DNA from: Halomonas sp. QHL1
GTDB lineage: Bacteria > Pseudomonadota > Gammaproteobacteria > Pseudomonadales > Halomonadaceae
Direction: 5' to 3'
NCBI RefSeq assembly: GCF_001882345.1
Contig: NZ_MINL01000001.1
Location: 871,944-935,943, forward strand
Length of the DNA: 64,000 nt
In this document: positions 63,316 through 64,000 of the stretch, piece after piece
Layout of the letters: each line of letters begins with the position of its first letter
How positions within the stretch are numbered: the stretch's first letter is position 1
Notes under the pieces: model-generated
The model's database searches: none
Seen by the model: only the letters and a program-made list of their open reading frames with translations
What the model was told of the DNA's origin: nothing
Translations under genes and position numbers: made by a program

Positions 63316-64000
63316 TTATTGGGCTATTAATTCAGCCACTTCAGATGGTTGCACCACATCTCCCGTATCATTACCCCAAGCATTGCGCGAATAGGTGACC
63401 ACAGCGGCCAACTCAACCGGATTCAAGGTGCTACGAAAAGCGGGCATCGCCGCGCCCGATACGCCGTTTATGACCTTATCTAGATGCCAATCCACATCAT
63501 TGATGAGCTGTTCGTTATTCGCCAGCGCGGGAAAGGCGGGGGGAGAACCTTGGCCTTCAGCCTGGTGACAAGAAGAGCAGATTGATTGATAAACTGATTC
63601 GCCCCGCTCCACTAGCTCATCCATCTCCCACTCCCGGTCAACGCCCATTGCTTCTTGTTCAGCAGCCTCTTTCCGCTCGGCCAGCCAACTTTCAAATTCA
63701 TCTTCTTCTACAGCATGCACCACCACAGGCATAAAGCCATGATCAATACCACACAGCTCGGCACACTGACCGCGGTAAATACCCGGTTCGTTGATTTTCA
63801 CCCAGTTCTCATTGATAAAGCCGGGAATAGTATCCTGCTTAACCGCTAAGTCCGGCACCCACCAAGAGTGAATAACGTCGTCGGAGGTCATCAGAAAGCG
63901 TACTTTACGGTTAATCGGTAGTACCAACGGCTCATCAACCTCTAATAAATAATGCTCCCCGCGGGTTTCTTCGCCGCTGATTTGTGTTCTCGGCGTACTC
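63316..64000 (-). CDS. ctaC: Cytochrome c oxidase subunit II with fused cytochrome c domain (partial)
   Basis: The reading frame runs open to the window edge, so the N-terminus is missing. CuA ligands are visible: H in DDVIHSWWVPD and GQCAELCGIDHGFM with both cysteines, histidine and methionine. After a charged linker a cytochrome c domain carries the haem site CSSCH (in SICSSCHQAEGQG) and a distal methionine region AAMPAFRSTL. This fusion defines a caa3-type oxidase, which takes electrons through its own c-haem. Confidence 0.95.
   Translation of the reverse strand, partial: STPRTQISGEETRGEHYLLEVDEPLVLPINRKVRFLMTSDDVIHSWWVPDLAVKQDTIPGFINENWVKINEPGIYRGQCAELCGIDHGFMPVVVHAVEEDEFESWLAERKEAAEQEAMGVDREWEMDELVERGESVYQSICSSCHQAEGQGSPPAFPALANNEQLINDVDWHLDKVINGVSGAAMPAFRSTLNPVELAAVVTYSRNAWGNDTGDVVQPSEVAELIAQ

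Overview
The window looks like a chromosomal segment of a moderately halophilic gammaproteobacterium, most likely of the Halomonas/Vreelandella group. Reasons: tig-clpP-clpX-lon-hupB-ppiD and thrS-infC-rpmI-rplT-pheS-pheT-ihfA appear in the enteric/pseudomonad order; there is a complete osmoprotectant importer of the OsmF-YehYXW type, a TAXI-type TRAP transporter, and a caa3-type cytochrome oxidase locus; many proteins are acidic. This is inference from gene content; no database was searched. I see no rRNA, tRNA, CRISPR array, insertion sequence or prophage.

Layout. (1) 1-19.4 kb: catabolic region. A TAXI TRAP transporter (two paralogous binding proteins around one fused permease) is followed by an enoyl-CoA hydratase fused to a decayed hydroxyacyl-CoA dehydrogenase remnant, two unlike acyl-CoA dehydrogenases (PimC/PimD-like pair) and a crotonase. 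Then come a nitronate monooxygenase-like gene, etfBA, a minus-strand operon (acyl-CoA dehydrogenase, acyl-CoA ligase, thioesterase, polytopic membrane protein), a divergent 3-hydroxyacyl-CoA dehydrogenase, a thiolase and an IclR-type regulator. Together these supply uptake, CoA activation, dehydrogenation, electron transfer, hydration, oxidation and thiolysis of an organic acid. A TTTTGC-N3-GCAAAA palindrome upstream of etfBA and between the divergent operons suggests one regulon. (2) 19.5-23.0 kb: an MCE/Mla-like lipid transport operon (STAS-permease, ATPase, MCE protein, lipoprotein). (3) 23.1-28.4 kb: branched-chain 2-oxoacid dehydrogenase E1alpha, E1beta and E2, with a Hanks-type protein kinase gene 11 bp behind E2. 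(4) 28.6-32.5 kb: the osmoprotectant ABC importer. (5) 32.7-37.2 kb: cysS, glnS, ppiB, lpxH. (6) 37.3-45.8 kb: protein quality control (ppiD, hupB, lon, clpX, clpP, tig). (7) 46.1-47.3 kb: small membrane proteins and a flavodoxin. (8) 47.4-54.6 kb: ihfA, pheT, pheS, rplT, rpmI, infC, thrS. (9) 54.8-56.5 kb: an OmpA-family lipoprotein with calcium-type repeats and a DUF2489 protein. (10) 56.6-64 kb: haem A synthesis and cytochrome c oxidase genes, cut by the window edge inside subunit II.

The most interesting points are: a serine/threonine kinase co-directional with a BCKDH whose E1alpha resembles the mitochondrial protein, including the regulatory-loop serine; the candidate beta-oxidation operator; the remnant-carrying hydratase beside a stand-alone dehydrogenase; a thrS leader hairpin that mimics the tRNA-Thr(GGU) anticodon arm; an ATC start codon for infC; a Sco-like protein without the copper-ligand histidine in the cox locus; and SURF1/DUF2909 start codons sharing one CATG.
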